Shown piece by piece: positions 37,540 to 46,084 of a stretch of DNA of 64,000 bases. Below the pieces are notes generated by a model. That model had not been told where the DNA came from and did not search any database. It was given only the letters and a program-made list of their open reading frames with translations. Positions within the stretch are counted from its first letter, which is position 1, and each line of letters starts with the position of its first letter. Made by a program: the position numbers and the translations under genes. The DNA is from RHKX01 sp963743875 (GTDB lineage Bacteria; Actinomycetota; Thermoleophilia; Solirubrobacterales; 70-9): assembly GCA_963743875.1 (NCBI GenBank), contig CAVURM010000002.1, positions 496,001-560,000 on the forward strand, given 5' to 3'.

Positions 37540-38369
37540 CAATCCGTCCCCGAACGGCCGTCGGGCGCCGGTAGTAGGGGGCGCCCTTGGCCTTCAGCCG
37601 GGCTGCGTTCCAGTAGATCCGAGCGATGGTCGAGATCGTCATGGGCGGATAGCGGAAGAGTATCTCGCGCATCGCGGAGGGGGTCATCTCGCGACGCTCC
37701 AGCGCGAGCCCGGCCTCGAAGACGATTCGGCCCTCCTGCCGGTTGCGGATCGAGATCGACAGCCGCTCACCGGGGTCTCCCGCGCTCCACTCGTAGCTCT
37801 GCTCCATCGGCATGAACGGGGAGACGTGCATGCGCTTACCGAAGTCGCCTCGAAGCCCGTCCGGGCCGGCGGAGAGCACGTAACTTTGCCGCTCCCTCCA
37901 GGGGGTGCTCGTCACCTCGGCGATCATCGCCTCGACCGCGCCGCCGCGTCGTCGAGGAAGTAGAAGGAGACGGGGTTGAAGCCGACGCCCCAGTAGCGCG
38001 GATTGGCGAGCATCCGGACCCGGCCCTCGGGACGAGAGTCCGTTCGCTCGGCGACGAGGTCGCGGGCGGCGTCGGTGAGCGAGCGCGGAGTCGCCGTGCC
38101 CGCGGAGGTAGTCGGCGCGGCGGAAGCGGGCCGGGGCGCGGCGGCGGGCGGACCAGAGCGGGACCTCGTCGAGGAGCGTCGGGGAGCTCGTCGAGATCGA
38201 ACAGGGGCATGAAGACCCGGTAGCGAAAGGCGTGCTCGATCGGCTCGGTCCGGCGATGGCTGACCCAGCCCTCATAGAGAGCAGAGCTCCGTGCGACCGG
38301 CTTCCGATCGGCGCCTGGCCGAGCGGGCCTCGGGGCCTCGGCGGTTCGCTCGGCGAGCGCCGCGCTCAT
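37539..38369 (-). CDS. DUF1365 family protein (about four frameshifts)
   Basis: ATG 38369 overlaps the FAD gene's TGA (ATGA). It opens SSALYEGWVSHRRTEPIEHA, FRYRVFMPLFDLDELP, the DUF1365 signature, then LWSARRRAPARFRRADYL, AMIAEVTSTPWRERQSYVL, KRMHVSPFMPMEQSYEW and FRYPPMTISTIARIYWNAAR. Breaks are near 38180, 38090, 37945 and just before the stop. DUF1365 proteins almost always accompany a flavoprotein and a CFA-like enzyme. In proteobacteria this set has been tied to modified (furan or cyclopropane-type) fatty acids; the reaction of DUF1365 itself I leave open. Confidence 0.82.
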
Positions 38370-39718
38370 GCGGCCTCCAGCACCGGCTGGAGGCCGTCGC
38401 CATGGTCTTCGCCTCGCCATCGCACCGGATCGGGATGCTTGACCCCGCTGAATCCTGGGCCACGGCCGCCGAGTGCCTCGGAGACCCGCAGCGCCGACCA
38501 GGCGCCGTCCTCGTGGAAGCCCCAGCGCCAGTACGCGCCGCAGTAGTGGATCCGGTCGGCGCCGCTGATCTCGCCCCACCGGCCCTGAGCGGCCATGCCC
38601 TCCTTGGTGAAGACGGGGTGGGCGTAGTCGATCCTCCGGATCACGGTCTCGGGATCGATGACCTCGGTCCGGTTCAGCGTCACCAGGTACCGCTCCCGGC
38701 TCTCCAGTGACTGGAGCCGGCTCATGTCGTAGGTCACGGTCGTGGAGCCCGTTGACCCATCGGTCAGATGGAAGTTCCAGCTCGCCCAGGCGCCGCGACG
38801 GCGGGGCATCAGCGTCGTGTCGGTGTGCAGCACCGCCTCGTTGGGCTGATAGGGAAATGCCGACAGGAGCCTCCGCTCGAGCTCGGTCGGCTCGGCGAGC
38901 ATCGCCAGGGCCTGGTCGGAATGACAGGCGAGGACGGCCTCGTCGAAGACCTCGTCGCCTCCGGAATGCCGAACCGCGACGCCGAGGCCCCCGGGTCGTC
39001 GAGTGATCCTCTCGACCGGTGTATCGAGTCGGATCCGATCCGCGAACGGTGCGGTGAGGGCTTCGACGTATCGACGCGATCCACCGGGGATCGTTCGCCA
39101 GCAGGGGCGGTTGCGGATCTGCAGGACCCCGTGGTTGTCGAAGAAGGTCGCCAGGAACGCGGCGGGGAAGCTCCACATCTGATCGGGGTCGGCCGACCAC
39201 ACCGCTGAGACCTGAGGCACGATCAGGCGGTTGACGAAGTAGTCGGAGTAGTTGCCGTCGACGAGGAACTCGTGCAGGGATGGGCCGTTGCCGTCGACGC
39301 CGAGCAGCGCCCGGGCCTCGCGGTTGAAGCGGACGAGGTCGGAGAGCATCCGGATGAACCGCCGGTCGACCAGGTGGCGGGGACGGGCGAAGATTCCCCG
39401 CGCGCCCCGAGCCGCCCACTCGAACTGTCCGAGGCCGTCGGAGACGCCGAAGCTCATGTTGGCCGGCTGGCTCGGGACGCCCAGCTCGGCGAGCATCGCC
39501 TCGAAGTTCGGGTAGTTGCGATCGTTGAAGACGATGAAGCCGGTGTCGACGTCGACCGGTCCGCCGGGCTCCTCGACGGTGATCGTGTTGGTGTGCCCGC
39601 CGACGTAGGGTGCCGCCTCGAAGACCGTGATCTCGTGGCCGGCCCGTCTCAGCTCGGCGGCAGCGAGCAGGCCGGAGATGCCGCCGCCGACGACGGCTAT
39701 CCTGCCGCCCTCGCTCAT
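38366..39718 (-). CDS. FAD-dependent flavoprotein of the CFA/DUF1365 cluster (amine-oxidase fold)
   Basis: 450 residues, unbroken. RIAVVGGGISGLLAAAELRR is the FAD fold, FEAAPYVGGHTNTITVEEPG the second FAD motif, DVDTGFIVFNDRNYPNFEAM a hallmark of this subfamily, and YCGAYWRWGFHEDGAWSALR the C-terminal FAD/substrate segment. It belongs to the group annotated as 'NAD/FAD-binding protein' beside cyclopropane synthases, distinct from monoamine oxidases. Likely role is oxidising (desaturating) a methylated acyl chain. ATG 39718 overlaps the SRPBCC stop and its own stop overlaps the DUF1365 start, so the operon is translationally coupled. Confidence 0.88.
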   Translation of the reverse strand: MSEGGRIAVVGGGISGLLAAAELRRAGHEITVFEAAPYVGGHTNTITVEEPGGPVDVDTGFIVFNDRNYPNFEAMLAELGVPSQPANMSFGVSDGLGQFEWAARGARGIFARPRHLVDRRFIRMLSDLVRFNREARALLGVDGNGPSLHEFLVDGNYSDYFVNRLIVPQVSAVWSADPDQMWSFPAAFLATFFDNHGVLQIRNRPCWRTIPGGSRRYVEALTAPFADRIRLDTPVERITRRPGGLGVAVRHSGGDEVFDEAVLACHSDQALAMLAEPTELERRLLSAFPYQPNEAVLHTDTTLMPRRRGAWASWNFHLTDGSTGSTTVTYDMSRLQSLESRERYLVTLNRTEVIDPETVIRRIDYAHPVFTKEGMAAQGRWGEISGADRIHYCGAYWRWGFHEDGAWSALRVSEALGGRGPGFSGVKHPDPVRWRGEDHGDGLQPVLEAA

Positions 39719-40209
39719 CGGGTCGGCGGGCTCACTGGTTTCGGGATCTCCGACAGGTCACCGGCCGCGGGGGCCTCTGCGGCGAGTCGGTCGCGAAGCC
39801 CGTCGCGCGCGTGGTCGCCGATCCGGCGGAATGCGAGCCGCATACCCGGTTCGGCGACCTTGGCCACGCCCTTCAGCGCCAGGTCCGCGTCGTAGGTGAC
39901 GAGGGTGCCACCGCCGGGCCGCAGGTCGAAGGTCATCTCGTCGAGGGAGGTCATCGTTGAGGTCTCGGCCCGCAGCAGAACCCGCCGCGGGGGGTCGATC
40001 TCCAGGACCTCGTAGACGAGCGGGATCTCGCGGCCGAGGAAGGAGGAGATGACCTCGAAGCGAGCGCCGACGGCGAACGGCTCGTCGCTCAGTCGCTTGG
40101 AACGCACCACGCCCGGATCCCAGTCGGAGATCGATGCGAAGTCGGCGAGGTAGGCGAAGGCCCGCTCGCGGTCCCAGGTGGTGTCAACGGTCGTTACGTA
40201 TCTGGCCAT
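39715..40209 (-). CDS. SRPBCC (START-like) family protein
   Basis: 164 residues from ATG 40209 with GGAGAG 6 nt upstream. RYVTTVDTTWDRERAFAYLA, FASISDWDPGVVRSKRL and VTYDADLALKGVAKV are typical of the polyketide-cyclase/START-like pocket. Such proteins bind or carry lipids and other hydrophobic ligands, which suits a first gene in a fatty-acid-modifying operon. The stop overlaps the flavoprotein start (ATGA). Confidence 0.88.
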   Translation of the reverse strand: MARYVTTVDTTWDRERAFAYLADFASISDWDPGVVRSKRLSDEPFAVGARFEVISSFLGREIPLVYEVLEIDPPRRVLLRAETSTMTSLDEMTFDLRPGGGTLVTYDADLALKGVAKVAEPGMRLAFRRIGDHARDGLRDRLAAEAPAAGDLSEIPKPVSPPTR

Positions 40210-40236
40210 GGTGTTCTCTCCTTCGTAGGGGGTGTC

Positions 40237-40251
40237 CGAGTGGATCACTCG
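40237..40251. promoter_or_regulatory. Palindrome CGAGTGGATCACTCG in a divergent intergenic region
   Basis: Perfect 6-bp arms around GAT, in the 83 bp between the divergent SRPBCC operon and the HD gene. Its position suggests an operator; the cognate regulator is unknown, with the MerR protein at 40850 or the LitR-like protein at 42799 as candidates. Confidence 0.45.
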
Positions 40252-40292
40252 ATGGTTCCTCCCTACCCGGCTCGGGCTATCCTCGATCACGA

Positions 40293-40853
40293 ATGCGGTC
40301 CGATCCCGACTTCATCGCCGGCAGAGATCTGGTCCGTCGCGCCTACGGCTACGCCCTGGCGATCTACGGGGGCCCCGGCGTGGAGGAGGGGGCCGATATC
40401 GAGCACCCGACTGCCGTTGCGGCCCTGATCGATGGGGCGGGGTTCACCGAGGACGCGGTGGCGGCGGCCGTTCTGCACGACATCGTCGAGGACACCCAGA
40501 CCGAGCCGGCGGAGATTCGTGAGGAGTTCGGCGACGAGATCGGTGGCTGGGTCGAGGTGTTGACCGAGGACATCTCCATCGGCGACTACGAGGAGCGCAA
40601 GGCCGAACACCGGGAGCGGGTCCTGGCCGCGGGATCGGTGCCCGTGACGATCTACCTGGCCGACAAGCTCGCCAGGACGCGGGCCTTCATCACCTCCGGC
40701 GAGCGGATCGAACCGCAGCGGCTCGATCACTACTGGGACACGTTGCGACTCTACGCGGGACGGCGTCCCGAGCTGCCGTTTCTCAGCGAGCTCGCGGCGG
40801 AGCTCCCCGAGCTCGAGCCCAAGCCTCTCGAGGGCCCGGAGCCGCCCGGCTAG
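40293..40853 (+). CDS. HD-domain phosphohydrolase (RelA/SpoT-like HD_4)
   Basis: 186 residues from ATG 40293; the longer frame upstream is intergenic. HD metal ligands are His38 (DIEHPTAVAALI), His62-Asp63 (LHDIVEDT) and an Asp in LADKLARTR. These are the HD motifs of the ppGpp-hydrolase domain, without synthetase, TGS or ACT domains, so a small stand-alone nucleotide hydrolase of the SAH/Mesh1 kind is possible. The 3' end overlaps the convergent MerR gene by 4 bp. Divergent from the lipid operon. Confidence 0.85.
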   Translation: MRSDPDFIAGRDLVRRAYGYALAIYGGPGVEEGADIEHPTAVAALIDGAGFTEDAVAAAVLHDIVEDTQTEPAEIREEFGDEIGGWVEVLTEDISIGDYEERKAEHRERVLAAGSVPVTIYLADKLARTRAFITSGERIEPQRLDHYWDTLRLYAGRRPELPFLSELAAELPELEPKPLEGPEPPG

Positions 40854-41581
40854 CCGAGCTCCTTCTGGAGCTGGCGCTCGACCGCCCGGGTCATGACCAG
40901 GCCGAAGCTCGCCTGCACCGCATCGGAGGCGAGGGGGCGGAGCCGGTCGACGGCCTCGCCGGCGGCGGCGAGATCACCCTCCGTCCGCTTCCCCCGGTCG
41001 CGGATCGGTTCCAGAACGTCCTTGATGAAGAGCTTGACGAATTCCTTCGAGATCGCAGCCGTATGGCGGTTGATCGAGTCGGCCACGGCCAGCGCATGAT
41101 CGAGCGGGATTCCGAGCTCGACCAGCTCGCGACCGGCGCGGAGCATCGTCGGGGAGGGAACCTCCCAGGTGTCCTCGCCGGTCGGGCGCAGGAGGCCCAC
41201 GCGCTCAGCCTTAGCGATCAGCTTCAGATCGAGGGGGTCGCCGAAGGTGTCGCGGAGGTCGGCGGCGTCGGCCATCTCGGGTTGCTCGGTGCTGAAGGGC
41301 TGCAGGACGGTGCGCTGGAACTCGAGCGTCTGCCGGCTGCCGTTGCGGGCGCCCATCTCCAGCAGGCGCTCGATGGCCTTCAGATTGAAGCCCTGGCCCT
41401 GCATGTCCTGAATCAGACGGATCCGTCTCAGGTGCTCCGGCCCGTAGTAGCCGGTGCGGGCGCGCACGGTGGGAGGCGGGAGCAGTCCGCGCGACTGGTG
41501 GGCGCGGATGTTGCGGGCGGTCATCCCGCTCTCCCGCGACAGCTCGTCGATGGTCATCTCGTCTCGGTCCTCCCCTGCCAT
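40850..41581 (-). CDS. MerR-family regulator with large C-terminal domain
   Basis: 243 residues. The winged helix is at the N-terminus: MTIDELSRESGMTARNIRAH, PPPTVRARTGYYGPEHLRR and LIQDMQGQGFNLKAIERLL. The ~170-residue C-terminal part is helical and has no B12 motif or Cys metal site. It matches a group of actinobacterial MerR proteins of unknown ligand. A short inverted repeat ACACC-GAGC-GGTGT sits 24 bp upstream of the start and could be its own operator. Confidence 0.88.
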   Translation of the reverse strand: MAGEDRDEMTIDELSRESGMTARNIRAHQSRGLLPPPTVRARTGYYGPEHLRRIRLIQDMQGQGFNLKAIERLLEMGARNGSRQTLEFQRTVLQPFSTEQPEMADAADLRDTFGDPLDLKLIAKAERVGLLRPTGEDTWEVPSPTMLRAGRELVELGIPLDHALAVADSINRHTAAISKEFVKLFIKDVLEPIRDRGKRTEGDLAAAGEAVDRLRPLASDAVQASFGLVMTRAVERQLQKELG

Positions 41582-41604
41582 GTGAGCAGCCTAGCGCCGA
41601 TTCG

Positions 41605-41618
41605 ACACCGAGCGGTGT
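41605..41618. promoter_or_regulatory. Inverted repeat upstream of the MerR gene
   Basis: ACACC (41605-41609), GAGC, GGTGT (41614-41618): 5-bp arms, 4-nt centre, just upstream of the MerR start at 41581. Its place fits a MerR-type operator lying in the promoter. Confidence 0.4.
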
Positions 41619-41717
41619 TACATGCGGACTCGGGTGGAAGGGTTCGGTTCGACCGGGGTCGTCGACGTCCATCAGGGGGAGGGGAGGACGCAGACGACCC
41701 CGATCGAACCGCGGGCC

Positions 41718-42731
41718 TCAGCCGGTCGGGGCTGCCGTCTGGGATTCGGTGAGGCCTGTCATCTCGCTTAGCCGGGACCAGAGGAGGGCGCGGTCGGCAG
41801 CGCTCTCGTGGGTCCACGGAACGCGATGGGCGGGGCGGATCCGCCGATCCATCCAGAGTTCGCCTCCGTGCCCGGCGGCCTCATCGGAGGCGGCGAGCCA
41901 GACGATCGTGTCGGCACCTTGCGCCGGGGTGCGCAGGATCCGTTCGAGGGTCGAGTGAAAGCGGGGAAGCGCCTCGACGACGCCCGGCGTATCGACCCAG
42001 CCGGGATGCATCGCGTGAACGCTGATCCCGCGTGGACCGAGCCGGGAATCGAGCAGGCCGGTCAGGATCACCTGGATTCGCTTGGCGTGGGCGTAGAAGG
42101 CGGTGCCGTTGAAGTCCCGGCCGTCGAGCTCGAGGTCGTCGGCGTCGAGCTTCTCGCTGTACATACCCCCGGAGGTCACGAACACGACCGTGGAGGGCGC
42201 CGCCCGCTCGAGCAGCGGGGTGAGCAGCTCCGTGAGCAGCAACGGTCCGAGGACGTGCGTGGCGAGAGTCAGCTCGTAGCCGTCCTCGCTGACGCTGCGC
42301 TCCCGGGCCATCATGCCGGCGTTGTGGACCAGGGAGGCAATGCCGCCCTCGCCGATCTCGGATGTCAGCTCGGCGGCCAGGGCTCGCACCGACGCGAGCG
42401 ATGAGACATCGCAGTGATGGACCTGAAGGTGATCATTGCCCGTCGCTTCGCTGATCCTGGCGCGGGCGTCCTCGCCGCGTTCGACGTTGCGGACGACCAT
42501 GTGAACTCTGGCCCCGAGGGTCGCGAACTGCTCGGCTGCGGCCGCCCCGATGCCCGAGTTGGAACCGGTCACGACCACGTCGCGTCCGCTGAGGCGATGC
42601 TCGGGGTCGGGCGAGGTGCCGGCCAGCCCGCGGACGTCGTAGCCGATCGAGCTGAAGCCGGGGAGGACGGTCCGGTCGAGGAGCCAGTCGACCGCTGAGG
42701 ACCGACCGATGGATTTCAGGGACGTGCTCAT
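41718..42731 (-). CDS. Short-chain dehydrogenase (DHRS12/retinol-dehydrogenase-like SDR)
   Basis: 337 residues from ATG 42731 (seven codons upstream are open). A ~50-residue N-terminal extension is followed by RDVVVTGSNSGIGAAAAEQF, the cofactor site, LVHNAGMMARERS, VVFVTSGGMYSEKL (catalytic Ser), FYAHAKRIQVIL (Tyr-x-x-x-Lys) and ISVHAMHPGWVDTPGV. The extended N-terminus and the PGWVDTPGV loop fit SDRs acting on hydrophobic or lipid-like substrates. It is divergent from the LitR-like regulator and shares the promoter region with the operator at 42773, so it is probably one of its targets. Confidence 0.88.
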   Translation of the reverse strand: MSTSLKSIGRSSAVDWLLDRTVLPGFSSIGYDVRGLAGTSPDPEHRLSGRDVVVTGSNSGIGAAAAEQFATLGARVHMVVRNVERGEDARARISEATGNDHLQVHHCDVSSLASVRALAAELTSEIGEGGIASLVHNAGMMARERSVSEDGYELTLATHVLGPLLLTELLTPLLERAAPSTVVFVTSGGMYSEKLDADDLELDGRDFNGTAFYAHAKRIQVILTGLLDSRLGPRGISVHAMHPGWVDTPGVVEALPRFHSTLERILRTPAQGADTIVWLAASDEAAGHGGELWMDRRIRPAHRVPWTHESAADRALLWSRLSEMTGLTESQTAAPTG

Positions 42732-42772
42732 TGACTCCGTCGAGCCTAGCAACTATGTTCAGGGTATGTCAA

Positions 42773-42787
42773 AGGTTTGTACAACCT
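42773..42787. promoter_or_regulatory. Probable LitR/CarH operator AGGTTTGTACAACCT
   Basis: Perfect 5-bp arms AGGTT / AACCT around TGTAC, lying between the SDR (start 42731) and the regulator (start 42799). TTGTACA cores are known in sites bound by LitR/CarH-family regulators. The site is 11 bp from the regulator's ATG, so autorepression is likely. Confidence 0.6.
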
Positions 42788-42798
42788 AGGATGAGCTC

Positions 42799-43659
42799 AT
42801 GATCCGGATCGGAGAGCTTGCGCGACGGACGGGCGTTGCGAGCGGGACCATTCGCGCCTGGGAGCGTCGCTATGCCGTCGTGACACCCCGGCGCGCCGAA
42901 TCGGGGTACCGGCTCTATTCGCCGTCGGACGAGCGTCGGCTCCGTTCGATGGCTGCACTCGTCGCAGAGGGCCTTGCGCCGGCAGAGGCCGCCGATCGGG
43001 TTCGTGAGATCGGTCGGGAATCCAGCAGGCCGAATCTCGCATCGGGCGCCCTGACGCTCGGCGACTCCATGCAGACCGACCTGCTCGAGAGCCTGCTGCG
43101 GTTCGACAACCCGGCCTCGGAGGAGGTTCTCGACCGCGCGATCAGCGCGCTCAACATCGATGCGTTCGTCGGCGACCTCATCCTCCCGGTGCTCCGGCGG
43201 ATCGGTGAGCGATGGAGCCTCGGCGACGTGAGCGTCGCCCAGGAGCACTTCGCCACCAATCTTCTCCGCGGGCGACTGTTGGGCCTGGCGAGAGGGTGGG
43301 GAGGAGGCGAGGGCCGACTCGCCCTGCTGGCCTGTCCGTCGGGCGAGCTCCACGACGTCGGCCTGATCGGTTTCGGCCTGGCGCTCCGTGAGCGGGGCTG
43401 GAGGATCACCTTCCTCGGCTCCGACACGCCGGTCGAATCGATCGCAACCTGCGTCGAGGAGACCGAGCCCGACGCGATCGTCGTCTTCGCGAGGAATGAG
43501 GACCTGCTCGTGGCCATCGAGCCGGAGCTCGCCCGCCTTGCCGGCCGCTCGAAGCTGCTGCTCGCAGGGTCGATCAGCGACCTCGATCTCGCCGATCGGC
43601 TCGGGGCCGGCCGCCTTCCCGACGATCCGCTGCTGGCCGCGGGTTCGCTGACGGCCTAG
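42799..43659 (+). CDS. CarH/LitR-type B12-dependent (light-sensing) MerR regulator
   Basis: 286 residues. An N-terminal MerR helix-turn-helix (MIRIGELARRTGVASGTIRA, ERRYAVVTPRRAESGYRLYS) is followed by a four-helix bundle containing RWSLGDVSVAQEHFATNLL, whose Glu149-His150 correspond to the CarH cap residues. A Rossmann B12 domain follows with GELHDVGLIGFGLAL; His185 is the expected lower Co ligand (E-x-H-x-x-G) and FLGSDTP a further motif. In CarH, adenosylcobalamin makes a DNA-bound tetramer in the dark and light disrupts it. This protein has every motif needed for that mechanism. Targets probably include the SDR and the nearby lipid operon. Confidence 0.9.
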   Translation: MIRIGELARRTGVASGTIRAWERRYAVVTPRRAESGYRLYSPSDERRLRSMAALVAEGLAPAEAADRVREIGRESSRPNLASGALTLGDSMQTDLLESLLRFDNPASEEVLDRAISALNIDAFVGDLILPVLRRIGERWSLGDVSVAQEHFATNLLRGRLLGLARGWGGGEGRLALLACPSGELHDVGLIGFGLALRERGWRITFLGSDTPVESIATCVEETEPDAIVVFARNEDLLVAIEPELARLAGRSKLLLAGSISDLDLADRLGAGRLPDDPLLAAGSLTA

Positions 43660-43694
43660 CGCCCGTCGCCGCGATCGCCGCTACGGTCGGCTCC

Positions 43695-44096
43695 ATGGAG
43701 CGGATGATCGTCGACGGCATGAATGTTCTCGGGTCGAGGCCGGACGGCTGGTGGCGCGACCGGCCCGCCGCCATGGCCGCGCTCAACAGGCGGCTCAGCG
43801 CCTTTGCGCAGGGGGAGGAGGTCGAGTTGCGGGTGATCTTCGACGGTCGCCCGCACCGGCAGGTCGCCGCCGCCGCCTCGGGGATCGAGATCGGCTTCGC
43901 CCCCGGCGGGCCCGACGCCGCCGATCGGGAGATCCTGAGGATCCTCCGTGCCGATCCCGACCCTGCCTCGATCACCGTCGTCACCAGCGACCGCCGACTT
44001 CGCAACTCCGTCAAGGCCGCGGGCGCGGCCGGCGTTACCTCGGGCGATCTGCTTCGACGCCTCGAATCGTTCGAGGCGATCGATCGGCGCAGCTAG
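43695..44096 (+). CDS. NYN-domain (YacP/Rae1-like) RNase-type protein
   Basis: 133 residues. MERMIVDGMNVLGSRPDGWW has the first active-site Asp and Asn, LRVIFDGRPHRQVA the second strand, DAADREILRILRAD the third acidic cluster and ITVVTSDRRLRNSVKAAGA the last Asp: the PIN-like NYN fold of YacP/Rae1, which cuts ribosome-bound mRNA in Bacillus. There are no extra domains. It is 15 bp upstream of the nucleoside phosphorylase gene. Confidence 0.85.
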   Translation: MERMIVDGMNVLGSRPDGWWRDRPAAMAALNRRLSAFAQGEEVELRVIFDGRPHRQVAAAASGIEIGFAPGGPDAADREILRILRADPDPASITVVTSDRRLRNSVKAAGAAGVTSGDLLRRLESFEAIDRRS

Positions 44097-44111
44097 GGCT
44101 AGGATCAGCAG

Positions 44112-44831
44112 ATGGGACGTCTGGCGCTCATCGGCGGTCACTCGATTCTCGGAGCCGAGCCGGCCGCCGGCTTCGAGGCCCGCAGCGTGGAGACCCCGAC
44201 CGGTCCCGTCGTCGTCCACGAGCGGGGCGAGCAGGTGCTGCTCCAACGTCACGGCTTCGAGCGGTACACGACCGCGGCGAAGCTGGACCACGCGCTCAAC
44301 TTCGCCGCGCTGAGCGAACTCGGCTGTGACCGGGTCCTGGCGATCGCGTCGGTTGGCGGCCTGCGGGCGGAGCTCGGCGTCGGCACCTTCCTCTGCCCTG
44401 ACGATTTCATCGCCCTGCACCTCGGCCTTTCGCTCTCCGATCAGCATGGAGGCGAGCGGGTGCCCGGTTTCGATCCCGCCTGGCGCGGCACGATTCTCGA
44501 GGCATGGGCGCGTGTTGCCGGCCCACCGTTGATCGACGGCGGCGTCTACTGGCAGGCGATCGGGCCGCGGTTCGAGACCCCGGCCGAGATCAGGATGATC
44601 TCCGACCACGCCGATGTGATCGGGATGACGATCGCCTCCGAGTGCATCATCGCCGGCGAGCTCGGGATTCGGTACGCGGCGGTCTGCGTTGTCGACAACC
44701 TCGCCAACGGGATCGCCGAGGAGCCGCTTTCGGTCGCCGAGTTCGAAGCCGGCAAGGATGAGAACCGTGCGCGCCTGACTGCCGCGATCGAAGCGGTCGC
44801 CGCCGAACTCGATGGGCCGGTGACGGGCTGA
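44112..44831 (+). CDS. Purine nucleoside / 5'-methylthio-nucleoside phosphorylase
   Basis: 239 residues, PNP_UDP_1 class. RLALIGGHSILGAE carries the phosphate loop, QRHGFERYTTAAKLDHALNF the second phosphate contact (the PNP family HGxxxxxxPHxxNY region, here diverged), GGVYWQAIGPRFETPAEIRM the sugar/base site and VIGMTIASECIIAGELGIRY the signature with Met and Glu that hold the ribose. VVDNLANG is where base specificity is set. The stop overlaps the deaminase start by one base. The pairing suggests phosphorolysis of methylthioinosine (after deamination) or methylthioadenosine. Confidence 0.85.
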   Translation: MGRLALIGGHSILGAEPAAGFEARSVETPTGPVVVHERGEQVLLQRHGFERYTTAAKLDHALNFAALSELGCDRVLAIASVGGLRAELGVGTFLCPDDFIALHLGLSLSDQHGGERVPGFDPAWRGTILEAWARVAGPPLIDGGVYWQAIGPRFETPAEIRMISDHADVIGMTIASECIIAGELGIRYAAVCVVDNLANGIAEEPLSVAEFEAGKDENRARLTAAIEAVAAELDGPVTG

Positions 44832-46084
44832 TGACGCTGGCGATCGAAGGAGCCACGCTTGCCGGGGAGGAGGTCGGGATCCGGATCGAGAAGGGCCTGA
44901 TCTCTGGCCTGGGTGCCGACGTGGTTCCGCTTCCCGGCGACGAGCGGATCGACGGAGCGGGCACCGCCGTCCTGCCCGGTTTCGTCAACGGGCACACGCA
45001 CGCCGGGATGACCCTGTTCCGCGGCTATGCCGACGATCTGCCGCTGATGGATTGGCTTCAGGACCACATCTGGCCGGTCGAAGCCAAGCTGACCGCCGAG
45101 GACGTCTACTGGGGGACCCGACTCGCGTGCGTGGAGATGATCCGCACCGGGACGGTCCGGTTCTGGGACATGTACTGGCAGCCGGGTGCCGTGGCCCGGG
45201 CGGTGGCCGACGCCGGAATCCGGGCGACCGTCGGCCCGCCGTTGCTCGACGGAGGCGACCCGGAAGGACTCGCCGATCTCCAGCGGGCGGCCGCCGCCGG
45301 TCTCGAGGAGCTGGACGCCGCCCCCAGCGAGCTGGTCACGGCTTCGCTCGCCCCCCATGCGATCTACACGGTCTCACCGGAATCGCTGAGCTGGATCGCC
45401 GCCGAGTCTGAGCGGCTCGGACTGCCGATTCAGATCCACGTCTCGGAGACCGAGGGCGAGGTGCGCGACAGCATCGCTGCCCACGGCGTCCGCCCGGTCG
45501 AATTGCTCGAGCGTGTCGGACTTCTGGGTCCGCGGACGCTGCTCGCGCACGCCGTCTGGCTCGACGAGCACGAGCGGGAGCTGATCGCCGCGTCCGGGGC
45601 GACGGTGGTCACCAACCCGGTGGCGAACATGAAGCTCGCCGTGGGCGGCATCTTCGACCTACCCGCGGCGCAGCGCCACGGGATCCCGGTCGGAATCGGG
45701 ACCGACGGCGCCGGCTCCAACAACTCGCTCGACCTGCTGGCCGACGCCAAGCATCTCGCCCTGGCCCAGAAGCACCTCGCGGTCGACGCAGCCGCCAGCC
45801 CGGCCGCCGAGACCCTCGCGATCGCAACCGGCGAGCGGGCGCCGCTGCTCGGGGCGGGCGGGATCGGGGTCGGTGCTCCGGCCGACCTTCTGCTCGTCCG
45901 GACCGATGGCCCCGAGCTCGGAATCGGAGCGCTGGAGGCCGGCCTGATCTACGCTTCCTCCGGCCATGTCGTCGACACCACCATCGTCAACGGACGGGTG
46001 CTGATGAGCGGCGGTGAGATCGAGGGTGTGGACGAGATCCTCGCGCGAGCGCGCGAGCGCGCCGCCGGCCTGGGGCTGATCTAG
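44831..46084 (+). CDS. mtaD: 5-methylthioadenosine/S-adenosylhomocysteine deaminase (amidohydrolase)
   Basis: 417 residues. Metal ligands His55 and His57 (GHTHAGM), LAPHAIYTVSP, IQIHVSETEGEV (His and Glu), LLAHAVWLDEHE, and GTDGAGSNNSLDLL with the catalytic Asp: the MtaD/SsnA amidohydrolase pattern, with the SNN motif of the deaminases for MTA and SAH. It converts MTA to methylthioinosine, or SAH to S-inosylhomocysteine, plus ammonia. Coupled to the phosphorylase before it (TGATG) and followed with no gap by a Nudix gene, so the three form one salvage transcript. Confidence 0.9.
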   Translation: MTLAIEGATLAGEEVGIRIEKGLISGLGADVVPLPGDERIDGAGTAVLPGFVNGHTHAGMTLFRGYADDLPLMDWLQDHIWPVEAKLTAEDVYWGTRLACVEMIRTGTVRFWDMYWQPGAVARAVADAGIRATVGPPLLDGGDPEGLADLQRAAAAGLEELDAAPSELVTASLAPHAIYTVSPESLSWIAAESERLGLPIQIHVSETEGEVRDSIAAHGVRPVELLERVGLLGPRTLLAHAVWLDEHERELIAASGATVVTNPVANMKLAVGGIFDLPAAQRHGIPVGIGTDGAGSNNSLDLLADAKHLALAQKHLAVDAAASPAAETLAIATGERAPLLGAGGIGVGAPADLLLVRTDGPELGIGALEAGLIYASSGHVVDTTIVNGRVLMSGGEIEGVDEILARARERAAGLGLI

